This document shows positions 13,721 through 21,282 of a DNA stretch of 26,738 bases, piece after piece. The position numbers and the translations under genes are program-made. Positions within the stretch are counted from its first letter, which is position 1. Every line of letters starts with the position of its first letter. The notes under the pieces are model-generated. The model saw only the letters and a program-made list of their open reading frames with translations, was not told where the DNA came from and ran no database searches. The stretch spans positions 1-26,738 of the forward strand of contig CAJUEG010000034.1 in assembly GCA_910584835.1 (NCBI GenBank). Reading direction: 5' to 3'. The DNA is from an uncultured Oscillospiraceae bacterium (GTDB lineage: Bacteria; Bacillota; Clostridia; Oscillospirales; Oscillospiraceae).

Positions 13721-13749
13721 ATTATACACGTTCGAAATGAACGTGTCAA
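13721..13749 (-). promoter_or_regulatory. Perfect consensus promoter of the inverted small gene
   Basis: Minus-strand TTGACA (13744-13749), 17-bp spacer, TATAAT (13721-13726). The spacer is almost filled by operator O2, so a bound repressor would block polymerase. Confidence 0.85.
13729..13743. promoter_or_regulatory. Operator O2 (CGTTC-N5-GAACG)
   Basis: CGTTCGAAATGAACG; the dyad arms extend to ACACGTTC / GAACGTGT. It shares both half-sites and spacing with O1, 30 bp away centre to centre, which is nearly three helical turns. Confidence 0.7.
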
Positions 13750-13764
13750 GAGGTGTTTTTAATT

Positions 13765-13998
13765 ATGGTTCCATTTCCGGAAAGACTGAAAGCAGCACGC
13801 ATTGCAAAGGGGTTCAAACAGCGGGAAGCCGCCGAATATTTGCAGATCACTACCCGCTCCTACCAGCAGTATGAAGGCGGCGTCCGCAGACCCAGCTTTG
13901 AAGCCCTGGCTGCCCTGGCCGTTTATCTGAACGTGACCGCCGACTACCTGCTGGGCCTGTCAGACACACCCCAATCAACGCAAGGTGATGGCTTATGA
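13765..13998 (+). CDS. XRE-family helix-turn-helix regulator coupled to aroB
   Basis: A 77-aa protein that is little more than one Cro/C1-type HTH: RLKAARIAKGFKQREAAEYL, then ITTRSYQQYEGGVRRPSFEA, then LAVYLNVTADYLLG. The ATG at 13765 lies 9 bp after AGAGGTG; a GTG at 13753 overlaps that site and is rejected. Its stop overlaps the aroB start (ATGA at 13995-13998), so regulator and aroB are translationally coupled. The two CGTTC-N5-GAACG dyads immediately upstream suggest that it represses the divergent small gene and perhaps itself. Whether it senses anything is not visible; there is no effector domain. Confidence 0.85.
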   Translation: MVPFPERLKAARIAKGFKQREAAEYLQITTRSYQQYEGGVRRPSFEALAALAVYLNVTADYLLGLSDTPQSTQGDGL

Positions 13999-15068
13999 AA
14001 CAGCTTACCGTCAACCTTCCGGGCCGGGAATACGATATCCTGATTGGCCGCGGCCTGCTGCCCCAGGCAGGGGAACGGGTAAAGGCCGTCCTGCCCAGGG
14101 CCCGCAAGCTGGCCGTGGTCACCGACAGTAATGTGTCCCCCCTTTACAGCGCCGCGGTGCTGGCAAGCCTGGCCGCCGCGGGTTTCGACTGCCGCCTCTT
14201 CGTTGTCCCCGCCGGGGAGGAAAGTAAAAACCCTTCACAGCTTACCCGGCTCTGGGAGGGCTTCATGGACTTCGGCCTCACCCGCACCGACGGGGTGATC
14301 GCCCTGGGGGGCGGCGTGGTGGGGGACCTGGCAGGCTTCGCCGCCGCCACCATCCTCCGGGGGGTGGCCCTCGTCCAGATTCCCACCACCCTGCTCTCCC
14401 AGGTGGACAGCAGCGTGGGCGGCAAGGTGGCGGTGGACCTGGCCCACGGCAAAAACCTGGCCGGGGCCTTCTACCAGCCCCGCCTGGTGCTCATGGACCC
14501 GGACACCCTGGACACACTCCCCCTGCCCGTGTTCATGGCGGGGATGGCGGAGGTGGTCAAATACGGCTGCATCTGGAACGGAGAGTTTTTCGATTTCCTG
14601 GCGGCCCGCCCCGACCGGGGAGCGCTGATGGGTGAAATTGAACACATTCTGTATACCTGCTGCGAGATTAAACGGCAAGTGGTCATGAAGGACGAGCTGG
14701 ACACCGGCCTTCGCATGATTTTGAACTTCGGCCACACCCTGGGCCACGCCTACGAGCTGGCGGGGCGCTACGTGGAGTGGAGCCACGGCGAGGCGGTGGC
14801 GGCGGGCATGTGCGCCGCGGCCAGGCTGGGGGTGAGGCTGGGCGTCACCCCGGCGGACGTGCCGGGGCGGATTGAGGACGCCTGCGCCGCCCTGGGCCTG
14901 CCCACCGCCATCCCCTGTTCCATGGAGGACTACGCCGCCGCCATCGGCCTGGACAAAAAGGGCGCCGGGGCGGACATCACTCTCATCCTGCTGGACAGCA
15001 TAGGCCGCGCCGTCCCCCATAAAATGCCCCGGAAACAGCTGTTGGACCTGTTGGAGGATACGCTATGA
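13995..15068 (+). CDS. aroB: 3-dehydroquinate synthase
   Basis: Second shikimate-pathway step, DAHP to 3-dehydroquinate, NAD- and metal-dependent, cytoplasmic. The product is 357 aa, the normal length. NAD-binding GGGVVGDLAGFAAA starts near residue 103. PTTLLSQVDSSVGGK, AEVVKYG, the metal-binding NFGHTLGHAYE and the later SHGEAVAAGM are all intact. The start overlaps the HTH gene stop by ATGA and the stop overlaps the aroA start by ATGA, so it is tightly coupled on both sides. Confidence 0.97.
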   Translation: MKQLTVNLPGREYDILIGRGLLPQAGERVKAVLPRARKLAVVTDSNVSPLYSAAVLASLAAAGFDCRLFVVPAGEESKNPSQLTRLWEGFMDFGLTRTDGVIALGGGVVGDLAGFAAATILRGVALVQIPTTLLSQVDSSVGGKVAVDLAHGKNLAGAFYQPRLVLMDPDTLDTLPLPVFMAGMAEVVKYGCIWNGEFFDFLAARPDRGALMGEIEHILYTCCEIKRQVVMKDELDTGLRMILNFGHTLGHAYELAGRYVEWSHGEAVAAGMCAAARLGVRLGVTPADVPGRIEDACAALGLPTAIPCSMEDYAAAIGLDKKGAGADITLILLDSIGRAVPHKMPRKQLLDLLEDTL

Positions 15069-16768
15069 ACGTCACCATCACCCCCGGCAAACTGTCCGGG
15101 GCCGTCACCCCGCCGCCGTCCAAGTCCCAGGCCCACCGCCTGCTCATTGCCGCCGCCCTGGCCGGCGGGGAGAGCGTCATCTCCAACGCGGCCCGCTCCC
15201 AGGACATTGCGGCCACGATTGCGTGCCTGGAGGAGCTGGGCGCGGGGGTCACCCCCTCGGGGGACGCCGTCGCCGTCCGGGGGATGGGGGCCAGCCCCAT
15301 GTCCCCCCTGCGGCGCATGGCCTATCCACGGCTCTTCTGCGGGGAAAGCGGTTCCACTTTACGCTTCCTGATCCCCGTGGCCTTGGCGGTGCGGGGGGGC
15401 GGCGTGTTCACCGGGAAGGGGCGGCTGATGGAGCGGCCTCTGGCCCCCTATTTCGATATGTTTGACGAGAAGGGGATTTCCCATGCGTTCAAGGACGGCG
15501 CGCTCACCGTGGCCGGGATGCTCACCCCCGGGGAGTACCGCCTGCCGGGCAATGTCTCCTCCCAGTTTGTCACCGGGCTGCTGTACGCCCTGCCCCTGCT
15601 GGAGGGGGACAGCCAAATTGTCCTCACCACCCCGCCGGAGAGCGCGGGCTATATCGGCATGACCGTGGATGCGCTGGCGCAGTTCGGGGTGCGGGTGGAG
15701 CCGCAGGAAAACGGCTGGTTTATCCCCGGCGGGCAGATCTACCGGCCCCGCTCCCTGGCGGTGGAGGCCGACTGGTCCCAGGCCGGGTTCTGGTTCGCCG
15801 CCGTTTCGCTGGGAAGCCCGCTGGAGGTCCGCGGGATGAGGGCCCCCTCAATCCAGGGCGACTGGCACTGGCTGGACCTGCATGAGCGGATGTGCGCCGC
15901 CCCCTCGGCGGACATTGATGTGTCCCAGAACCCCGACCTTGTGCCGCCCCTGGCCGCGGCGGCGGCTCTGGAGGGGGGGCGGGTCACCCCCCTGACCAAC
16001 GCCGCCCGGCTGCGCATGAAGGAGAGCGACCGGCTTGCCTCCGTCACGGCGGTGCTGTCCGCCCTGGGGGCGGAGGTGGAGGAGGGCCCGGATTTCCTGA
16101 AAATCACGGGAAAGGACGCGCTGGCCGGGGGCGTCACGGTGGACAGCTTCAACGACCACCGCATCGCCATGATGGCCGCCATCGCCGCTACCCGCTGTAT
16201 AAATCCGGTGACAATCAACGGGGCGGAATGCGTGGCCAAGTCCTACCCCGATTTCTGGGAGGAGTATGAGCGGCTGGGCGGAAAGATAGAGCGGCTCTAT
16301 GCCCTGTCCCTGGCCCCCATCGGCCCGGACAACTGGAAAAAAGCGGCATTCCTCACCACCGACGCGGAACGTTTGAATCCCCTGGACCAGCAGTGGGTGA
16401 CCAGCAACGCCTTCTCCCTGCTCCAGGCGGTCTACGACCCCGCCTGGACCTGCCGCCTGATTCTCTCCAACGGCAAGCCCGTGGGCTTCGCCTTCTTCGG
16501 GCTTTGGGAGAAGCGGGGGAACGCCCCCCTGCTGTGCCGCTATATGATCGATGTGGACTGCCAGGGCCGGGGGCTGGGGTCCCAGGCCCTCCCCCTGGTG
16601 CTGGACGAGATGTACGCCCTGTACGGGCGCGGGGAGATTTATCTCACGGTGGAGCCGGAGAACACCCGGGCCGTCCGGCTCTACGAACGGTTTGGCTTCC
16701 GGCCCACCGGGGAATTTGACTGCACCGAGGCGGTCTATGTCCGCCCCGCCCCATCTCAGGAGGGATAG
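15065..16768 (+). CDS. aroA: EPSP synthase fused to a C-terminal GNAT acetyltransferase
   Basis: A 567-aa protein against about 425 for ordinary AroA. Residues 1-408 form EPSP synthase (shikimate 3-phosphate + PEP): PPSKSQAHR at 17-25, CGESGSTLRF at 92-101 in place of the GNAGTAMRPL of E. coli (Phe where E. coli has Pro101), LPGNVSSQF, MKESDRL and FNDHRIAMM. From about residue 412 to the end a complete GNAT domain follows in the same frame: APIGPDNWKKAAFL, SNAFSLLQAVYDPAW, acetyl-CoA loop DVDCQGRGLGSQAL, and TVEPENTRAVRLYERFGFRP. It resembles BltD/PaiA-like polyamine or small-amine acetyltransferases. No stop or second ribosome binding site lies at the junction. The GNAT substrate is unknown. 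Confidence 0.93.
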   Translation: MNVTITPGKLSGAVTPPPSKSQAHRLLIAAALAGGESVISNAARSQDIAATIACLEELGAGVTPSGDAVAVRGMGASPMSPLRRMAYPRLFCGESGSTLRFLIPVALAVRGGGVFTGKGRLMERPLAPYFDMFDEKGISHAFKDGALTVAGMLTPGEYRLPGNVSSQFVTGLLYALPLLEGDSQIVLTTPPESAGYIGMTVDALAQFGVRVEPQENGWFIPGGQIYRPRSLAVEADWSQAGFWFAAVSLGSPLEVRGMRAPSIQGDWHWLDLHERMCAAPSADIDVSQNPDLVPPLAAAAALEGGRVTPLTNAARLRMKESDRLASVTAVLSALGAEVEEGPDFLKITGKDALAGGVTVDSFNDHRIAMMAAIAATRCINPVTINGAECVAKSYPDFWEEYERLGGKIERLYALSLAPIGPDNWKKAAFLTTDAERLNPLDQQWVTSNAFSLLQAVYDPAWTCRLILSNGKPVGFAFFGLWEKRGNAPLLCRYMIDVDCQGRGLGSQALPLVLDEMYALYGRGEIYLTVEPENTRAVRLYERFGFRPTGEFDCTEAVYVRPAPSQEG

Positions 16769-16772
16769 ACAG

Positions 16773-17819
16773 ATGAAGTACACCATTTTCGGCGAATCCC
16801 ACGGCCCCGCCATCGGCGTGGTGCTGGAGGACGTGCCCGCCGGGCTGGAGCTGGACCTGGACGCCATCCGGTTCGACCTGGCCCGCCGGGCCCCCGGCAG
16901 AAGCGCCCTGTCCACCCCCCGGAGGGAGGCGGACGAGCCCCGCATCCTCTCCGGCCTCTTCGGGGGGTGCACCACCGGCGCGCCCCTGTGCGCCGTCATC
17001 GAAAACACGGACACCCGCTCGGGGGATTATGAGCGCACCAAGGACCTGGCCCGCCCCGGCCACGCCGACTACGCCGCCCACGTGCGCTACGGCGGGTTCA
17101 ACGACTACCGGGGGGGCGGGCACTTCTCCGGGCGGCTCACCGCCCCCCTGGTGTTCGCCGGCGGGGTGGCAAAGCAGGTTTTGGCCCAAAAGGGCGTCTA
17201 TGTGGGGGCCCACATCTCCACCATCTACGGCGTCAGCGACGATGCCCTGGAGGACTGGGAATCCCTGCGCGCCTGCGCCGCCAAGGACTTCCCCGTCCTC
17301 AACGACGGGGCCGGGGAGGAGATGCAGGCCGCAATTTTAGAGGCGAAAAACGACCAGGATTCCGTAGGCGGCTCCATTGAGTGCGGGGTGTTCGGCCTGC
17401 CCGCCGGGCTGGGGGCCCCCGACTTCGGCCAAAACGCCGAGGGCATTTTCTCCCAATACCTGTTCGCCGTCCCGGCGGTGAAGGCGGTGGCCTTCGGGGC
17501 GGGGGCGGCCTTCGCCCTCATGCGGGGGTCCGAGGCCAACGACCCGCTGTATGTGGATGACGATGGCTCGGTGAAGGCGGAGCAGAACTGCGCCGGCGGC
17601 ATCAACGGCGGCATCACCAACGGCATGCCCCTGGTGTTTGAGGCCACCCTGCGCCCCACCCCCTCCATCGCCCGGCAGCAGTTTACCGTGGACCTGGCCA
17701 AGCGGGAAAACGCCGTGCTGGAGCTCCAGGGGCGGCACGACCCCTGCGTGGTCCACCGGGCGGTGCCGGTGATTGAGGCGGCGGCAGCCCTAGCAGCTTG
17801 TGAGCTGATGGGAATTTAA
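16773..17819 (+). CDS. aroC: Chorismate synthase
   Basis: Converts EPSP to chorismate using reduced FMN. The product is 348 aa, a little short of the usual 360-390. Visible: FGESHGPAIG at the N-terminus with the catalytic His, RREADEPRILSG, NTDTRSGDY, RPGHADYAA, GGGHFSGRLTA, the DSVGGSIEC region, GGINGGITNGMPL and RHDPCVVHRAVPV. The ATG at 16773 is preceded by AGGAGGG and lies 4 bp after the aroA stop. In the same operon as aroA and followed 19 bp later by a gamma-carbonic anhydrase. Confidence 0.96.
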   Translation: MKYTIFGESHGPAIGVVLEDVPAGLELDLDAIRFDLARRAPGRSALSTPRREADEPRILSGLFGGCTTGAPLCAVIENTDTRSGDYERTKDLARPGHADYAAHVRYGGFNDYRGGGHFSGRLTAPLVFAGGVAKQVLAQKGVYVGAHISTIYGVSDDALEDWESLRACAAKDFPVLNDGAGEEMQAAILEAKNDQDSVGGSIECGVFGLPAGLGAPDFGQNAEGIFSQYLFAVPAVKAVAFGAGAAFALMRGSEANDPLYVDDDGSVKAEQNCAGGINGGITNGMPLVFEATLRPTPSIARQQFTVDLAKRENAVLELQGRHDPCVVHRAVPVIEAAAALAACELMGI

Positions 17820-17838
17820 ATACTGAGAGGTATCTGTT

Positions 17839-18327
17839 ATGGATTTGAAAACTCTGCGTCAAACCGACGATCACGTGGTCATCCTCCCCGGGGCGGCGGT
17901 GATGGGGGACGTCACCCTCGGCCCGGACTGCTCGGTGTGGTTCAACGCCGTGCTCCGGGGGGACGGCATGGCCATCACCCTGGGCCGGGGGTGCAATGTC
18001 CAGGACTGCTGCGTGCTCCACTCGGAAAAGCACGCCACCGTGCTGGGGGACTGGGTGTCCGTGGGCCACGGGGCTGTGGTGCACGGCGCCGTGGTGGGGG
18101 ACAACACCATCATCGGCATGGGGGCCACCCTGCTGGACTTCGCCAAAATCGGCAAAAACTGCATGGTGGGGGCCGGGTCGGTGGTGACGGGCAAAATGGA
18201 CGCCCCCGACGGCTCCCTGGTGCTGGGCAGCCCGGCCAAGGTGGTCCGCCCCCTCACGGAAGAGGAGATCGCCGGGCTGCGGAAAAACGCGGAGCACTAT
18301 GCCCAGTTAAAGGAGATGTACCGCTGA
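17839..18327 (+). CDS. Gamma-carbonic-anhydrase-like hexapeptide-repeat protein
   Basis: A 162-aa left-handed beta-helix protein of the YrdA/PaaY/Cam group. Hexapeptide repeats run through about 20-140, with probable zinc ligands His61, His77 and His82; the 77/82 spacing matches Cam His117/His122. Arg40 and Asp42 correspond to the conserved RGD pair. The group includes true carbonic anhydrases and thioesterase-like members, so the activity is uncertain. It has a GAGAGGT site upstream and overlaps pheA by TGATG. Why it sits between aroC and pheA is unclear; supplying or removing bicarbonate near the prephenate decarboxylation step is speculation. Confidence 0.88.
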   Translation: MDLKTLRQTDDHVVILPGAAVMGDVTLGPDCSVWFNAVLRGDGMAITLGRGCNVQDCCVLHSEKHATVLGDWVSVGHGAVVHGAVVGDNTIIGMGATLLDFAKIGKNCMVGAGSVVTGKMDAPDGSLVLGSPAKVVRPLTEEEIAGLRKNAEHYAQLKEMYR

Positions 18328-19481
18328 TGGACGAGCTGCAAAATCTGCGCCGGGATATCGACGCCATAGACCGGGAGCTGGTGGAGCTGTTCCGCCGCCG
18401 GATGGACGTGACGGCCCGGGTGGGGGAGTACAAACGGGCCAACGGAATCCCCGTGCTGGACCAGGAGCGGGAGCGGCAGGTGCTCCAAAACAAGGGGGAG
18501 CTGGCCGGGGAGGCGCTTCGCCCGGCGGTCATCACCCTGTTTCAGACCGTCATGGCCCTGTCCCGGCGGCAGCAACGGGACATGATGGGCCAGGGGGCGG
18601 ACAACCCCGGCGTCCGCCGCTGGCAGCAGGCCCAGGACAGCGCCCGCCGCCCCATCCCCGCCCCCCGGGTGGTGTACCAGGGGGTGCCGGGGGCGTACAG
18701 CGAACAGGCGGCGCTGGATTTCTTCGGTCCCCAGGCGGACGCCGCCGGGCTGGAGCAGTTTGAGGACTGCTTTCTGGCCCTGCGGGAGGGACGGGCGGAC
18801 TACGCCGTGCTACCCATCGAGAACAGCTCCACCGGCGCCATCCGGCAGATCTACGACCTGCTCACCCAGTACGAGTGCTACATGGTTGGGGAGACCACGG
18901 TGCGGGTGGAGCACTGCCTGATGGCCCTGCCCGGGGCCACGCTGGACGCCATCACCCACGTCTACTCCCACGAACAGGGGCTGTTCCAGTGCGAGCGGTA
19001 CCTCAACGCCCATCCGAACTGGAAGCAGGTGCCCCAGGCGGACACCGCCGGGTCGGCCAAAATGGTGGCGGACAGCGGCGACCTCACAAAGGCCGCCATC
19101 TGCTCCGCCCGGGCGGCGGACATCTACGGGCTGGACATACTGGCCCGGGGGATCAACCACAACACGCACAACACCACCCGGTTTGTGGTGGTGTCCCCCC
19201 GCCTGGAGCTGCGCCCCGGCGCGGACAAGATCAGCACCCTGTTTGTCCTGCCCCACCAGGCGGGGTCCCTCCACGAGGTGCTGACGGTGTTCGCCGTCCA
19301 CGGGCTGAACATGGTGAAGCTGGAGTCCCGGCCCCTGCCGGGGCAGAGCTGGCAGTACATGTTTTTCCTGGAGTTTACCGGCTCCCCCGGCGACCCCGCC
19401 GTGGGCGACGCCCTCCACGAGCTGGCCCAGACCACGGGAGAATTCCGGGTGCTGGGGTGGTTCCCATCCAACCTGGAGTGA
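18327..19481 (+). CDS. pheA: Bifunctional chorismate mutase / prephenate dehydratase
   Basis: Chorismate to prephenate to phenylpyruvate, the phenylalanine branch. The product is 384 aa: AroQ-type chorismate mutase (about 1-90, LRRDIDAIDRELVELFRRRM and RVGEYKRANG), prephenate dehydratase from residue 114 (RVVYQGVPGAYSEQAA, VLPIENSSTGAI, SHEQGLFQC, and the catalytic NTTRF near 283), and an ACT domain from about 300 (HQAGSLHEVLTVFAVHGLN and KLESRP), the Phe-binding motifs. Feedback inhibition by phenylalanine is therefore expected. The start codon overlaps the preceding stop (TGATG), with AAAGGAG inside the upstream gene. Confidence 0.96.
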   Translation: MDELQNLRRDIDAIDRELVELFRRRMDVTARVGEYKRANGIPVLDQERERQVLQNKGELAGEALRPAVITLFQTVMALSRRQQRDMMGQGADNPGVRRWQQAQDSARRPIPAPRVVYQGVPGAYSEQAALDFFGPQADAAGLEQFEDCFLALREGRADYAVLPIENSSTGAIRQIYDLLTQYECYMVGETTVRVEHCLMALPGATLDAITHVYSHEQGLFQCERYLNAHPNWKQVPQADTAGSAKMVADSGDLTKAAICSARAADIYGLDILARGINHNTHNTTRFVVVSPRLELRPGADKISTLFVLPHQAGSLHEVLTVFAVHGLNMVKLESRPLPGQSWQYMFFLEFTGSPGDPAVGDALHELAQTTGEFRVLGWFPSNLE

Positions 19482-19502
19482 GGCGGAAAGGAGGCCCATC
19501 CC

Positions 19503-20012
19503 ATGGCCCAAAATATCATTCTCATCGGCATGATGGGCTGCGGGAAAACCACCGTGGGCAGGCTGCTGGCCCGGCGGCTGAACCGCCCGCTGGCGGACAC
19601 CGACGCCCTCATCGAGCAGCGGCAGGGCCGCTCCATCCCCGATATTTTTGCCCGGGACGGCGAAGCGGCGTTCCGCGCCCTGGAGCTGGAGCTGTGCCGG
19701 GAGCTGGGCGGGCAGGAGGGCCTTATCGTCGCCTGCGGCGGAGGACTGCCCCTTCAGGACGGGGCCATCGCCCCCTTGAAGGGGAGCGGCCCGGTGTTCT
19801 GGCTGGACCGGGACCCGGGGGAGACCTATGACGCCCTGGACGTGTCCGGCCGCCCCCTGGCCCAGTCGGGCCGGGCCGGCTTCCTCCGGCGCTACCGGGA
19901 CCGGGCCCCCGTCTACCGCCGGTGGGCGGATCATGTCATTCCCTGCGCGGACGGCCCCCAGGCCGCCGCCGACCTCATTTCCACCATCTACGGGGAGGTA
20001 TTCCAGCCATGA
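19503..20012 (+). CDS. aroK: Shikimate kinase
   Basis: Phosphorylates shikimate at the 3-hydroxyl with ATP. The product is 169 aa: Walker A GMMGCGKTT at 9-17, shikimate-binding DTDALIE, GEAAFRALE (Arg58-type ligand), VACGGGLP, and the lid RPLAQSG...RYRDRAPVYR. The AAAGGAGG site precedes the ATG at 19503. It ends in an ATGA overlap with aroQ. Confidence 0.95.
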   Translation: MAQNIILIGMMGCGKTTVGRLLARRLNRPLADTDALIEQRQGRSIPDIFARDGEAAFRALELELCRELGGQEGLIVACGGGLPLQDGAIAPLKGSGPVFWLDRDPGETYDALDVSGRPLAQSGRAGFLRRYRDRAPVYRRWADHVIPCADGPQAAADLISTIYGEVFQP

Positions 20013-20440
20013 ATTTTCTCATCATCAACGGTCCCAACCTGAACCTGCTGGGCAGGCGGGAGCCGGGCATTTACGGCGATCAGACCTATGAGGCGCTGTG
20101 CGGGCTCATCCGGGGCCACGCCGCCGCCCACGGCTCCACGGCGGACTGCTTCCAGTCCAACCACGAGGGGGCCATCATCGACAAAATCCACGCCGCCGAC
20201 GGGGTGTACGACGCCATCATTATCAACCCAGGGGCCTATACCCACTACAGCTACGCCATCCTGGACGCGCTGAAGGCGGTGGACGTGCCCGCCTACGAGG
20301 TGCACATCAGCCACATCGACCGGCGGGAGCCCTTCCGGGCCGTCTCCGTCACCGCCCCCGCCTGCGTGGGCCAGCTCTACGGCCACGGCTTCGACGGCTA
20401 CCTGATGGCCATGGACTACTTTCTGGAGGGCGGCAAATGA
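20009..20440 (+). CDS. aroQ: 3-dehydroquinate dehydratase, type II
   Basis: Reversible dehydration of 3-dehydroquinate to 3-dehydroshikimate; the type II enzyme is a dodecamer. The product is 143 aa with INGPNLNLLGRREPGIYG at the N-terminus (Arg17; catalytic Tyr22), SNHEGAIID, NPGAYTHYS at 73-81, and EVHISHIDRREPFR (Glu97, His99). The start overlaps the aroK stop and the stop overlaps the aroE start, both by ATGA. Confidence 0.96.
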   Translation: MNFLIINGPNLNLLGRREPGIYGDQTYEALCGLIRGHAAAHGSTADCFQSNHEGAIIDKIHAADGVYDAIIINPGAYTHYSYAILDALKAVDVPAYEVHISHIDRREPFRAVSVTAPACVGQLYGHGFDGYLMAMDYFLEGGK

Positions 20441-21282
20441 GACTGCAGATTATCGGCGACCCGGTGCTCCACTCCAAATCCCCCGTCATCCAGGGGGCCA
20501 TGCTGGCGGCGCTGGGCCTGGACGTGGAATACACCCCCCATGTGGTGCGCCGGGGGGAGCTGCCTCAATATCTGACCTGGGCCAGGGAAAACGGCATCAC
20601 CGGCTTCAACGCCACCATGCCCCACAAGGAGGACCTGATTCCCCTGCTGGACGAGACAGACCCCGCCGCCCGGGCCATGGGGGCGGTGAACACCGTCTGC
20701 CTCCGGGACGGAAAGTGGGTGGGCTTCAACACCGACGGGGCCGGGGCGGTGGCGGCTTTGAAGGACGGCCTGGGGCTTGACCCGGCGGGCCTCACCGTCA
20801 CCCTGCTGGGGGCGGGGGGCGCGGCCAAGGCGGCGGCGCCGGCGCTGTCCCAGGCGGGGGCGGAGCGGGTGTTTGTGTGCAACCGCACCCTGGGCCGGGC
20901 AGAGGCCCTGTGCGCCCAGGACCCGCTGGGGCGGCTGTCCCCCGCCGGTTTTGACCCCGGCACGCTGCGCCGTATGGCGGAGCGCTCTCAGCTCCTGGTG
21001 AACTGCACCAACCTGGGGATGGCCGGGTGCCCCCACCAGTTTGAGGACTTCTCGTTCCTGGACGCCCTGCCCGACGGGGCGGCGGTGTTCGACGTCATCT
21101 ACCACCCCGCCCGGACCCAGCTGCTGGCCCAGGCGGAGGGCCGGGGGCTGCGGACGCTGAACGGCCTGCCCATGCTGGTCAGCCAGGCGGTGCTGGCCCT
21201 GGAGCATTTCCTCAACCGGCCCCTGGACCGCAAGGCCATGGCGGCGGTGGCCGCGGGGGCGCTGGGAGAGGCGGCGCTATGA
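20437..21282 (+). CDS. aroE: Shikimate dehydrogenase
   Basis: NADPH-dependent reduction of 3-dehydroshikimate to shikimate. The product is 281 aa: substrate motif SKSP at 13-16, catalytic Lys64 in NATMPHK, Asp100 in FNTDGAGA, nucleotide-binding GAGGAAKA near 125, and NRT, which suggests NADPH. Coupled by ATGA overlaps to aroQ upstream and to the hydrolase gene downstream. Confidence 0.95.
   Translation: MRLQIIGDPVLHSKSPVIQGAMLAALGLDVEYTPHVVRRGELPQYLTWARENGITGFNATMPHKEDLIPLLDETDPAARAMGAVNTVCLRDGKWVGFNTDGAGAVAALKDGLGLDPAGLTVTLLGAGGAAKAAAPALSQAGAERVFVCNRTLGRAEALCAQDPLGRLSPAGFDPGTLRRMAERSQLLVNCTNLGMAGCPHQFEDFSFLDALPDGAAVFDVIYHPARTQLLAQAEGRGLRTLNGLPMLVSQAVLALEHFLNRPLDRKAMAAVAAGALGEAAL

Noticed and set aside
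13419..13998. Type II toxin-antitoxin pair
   Set aside because: The genes are divergent, the regulator is coupled to aroB, and the small protein has no toxin motif.
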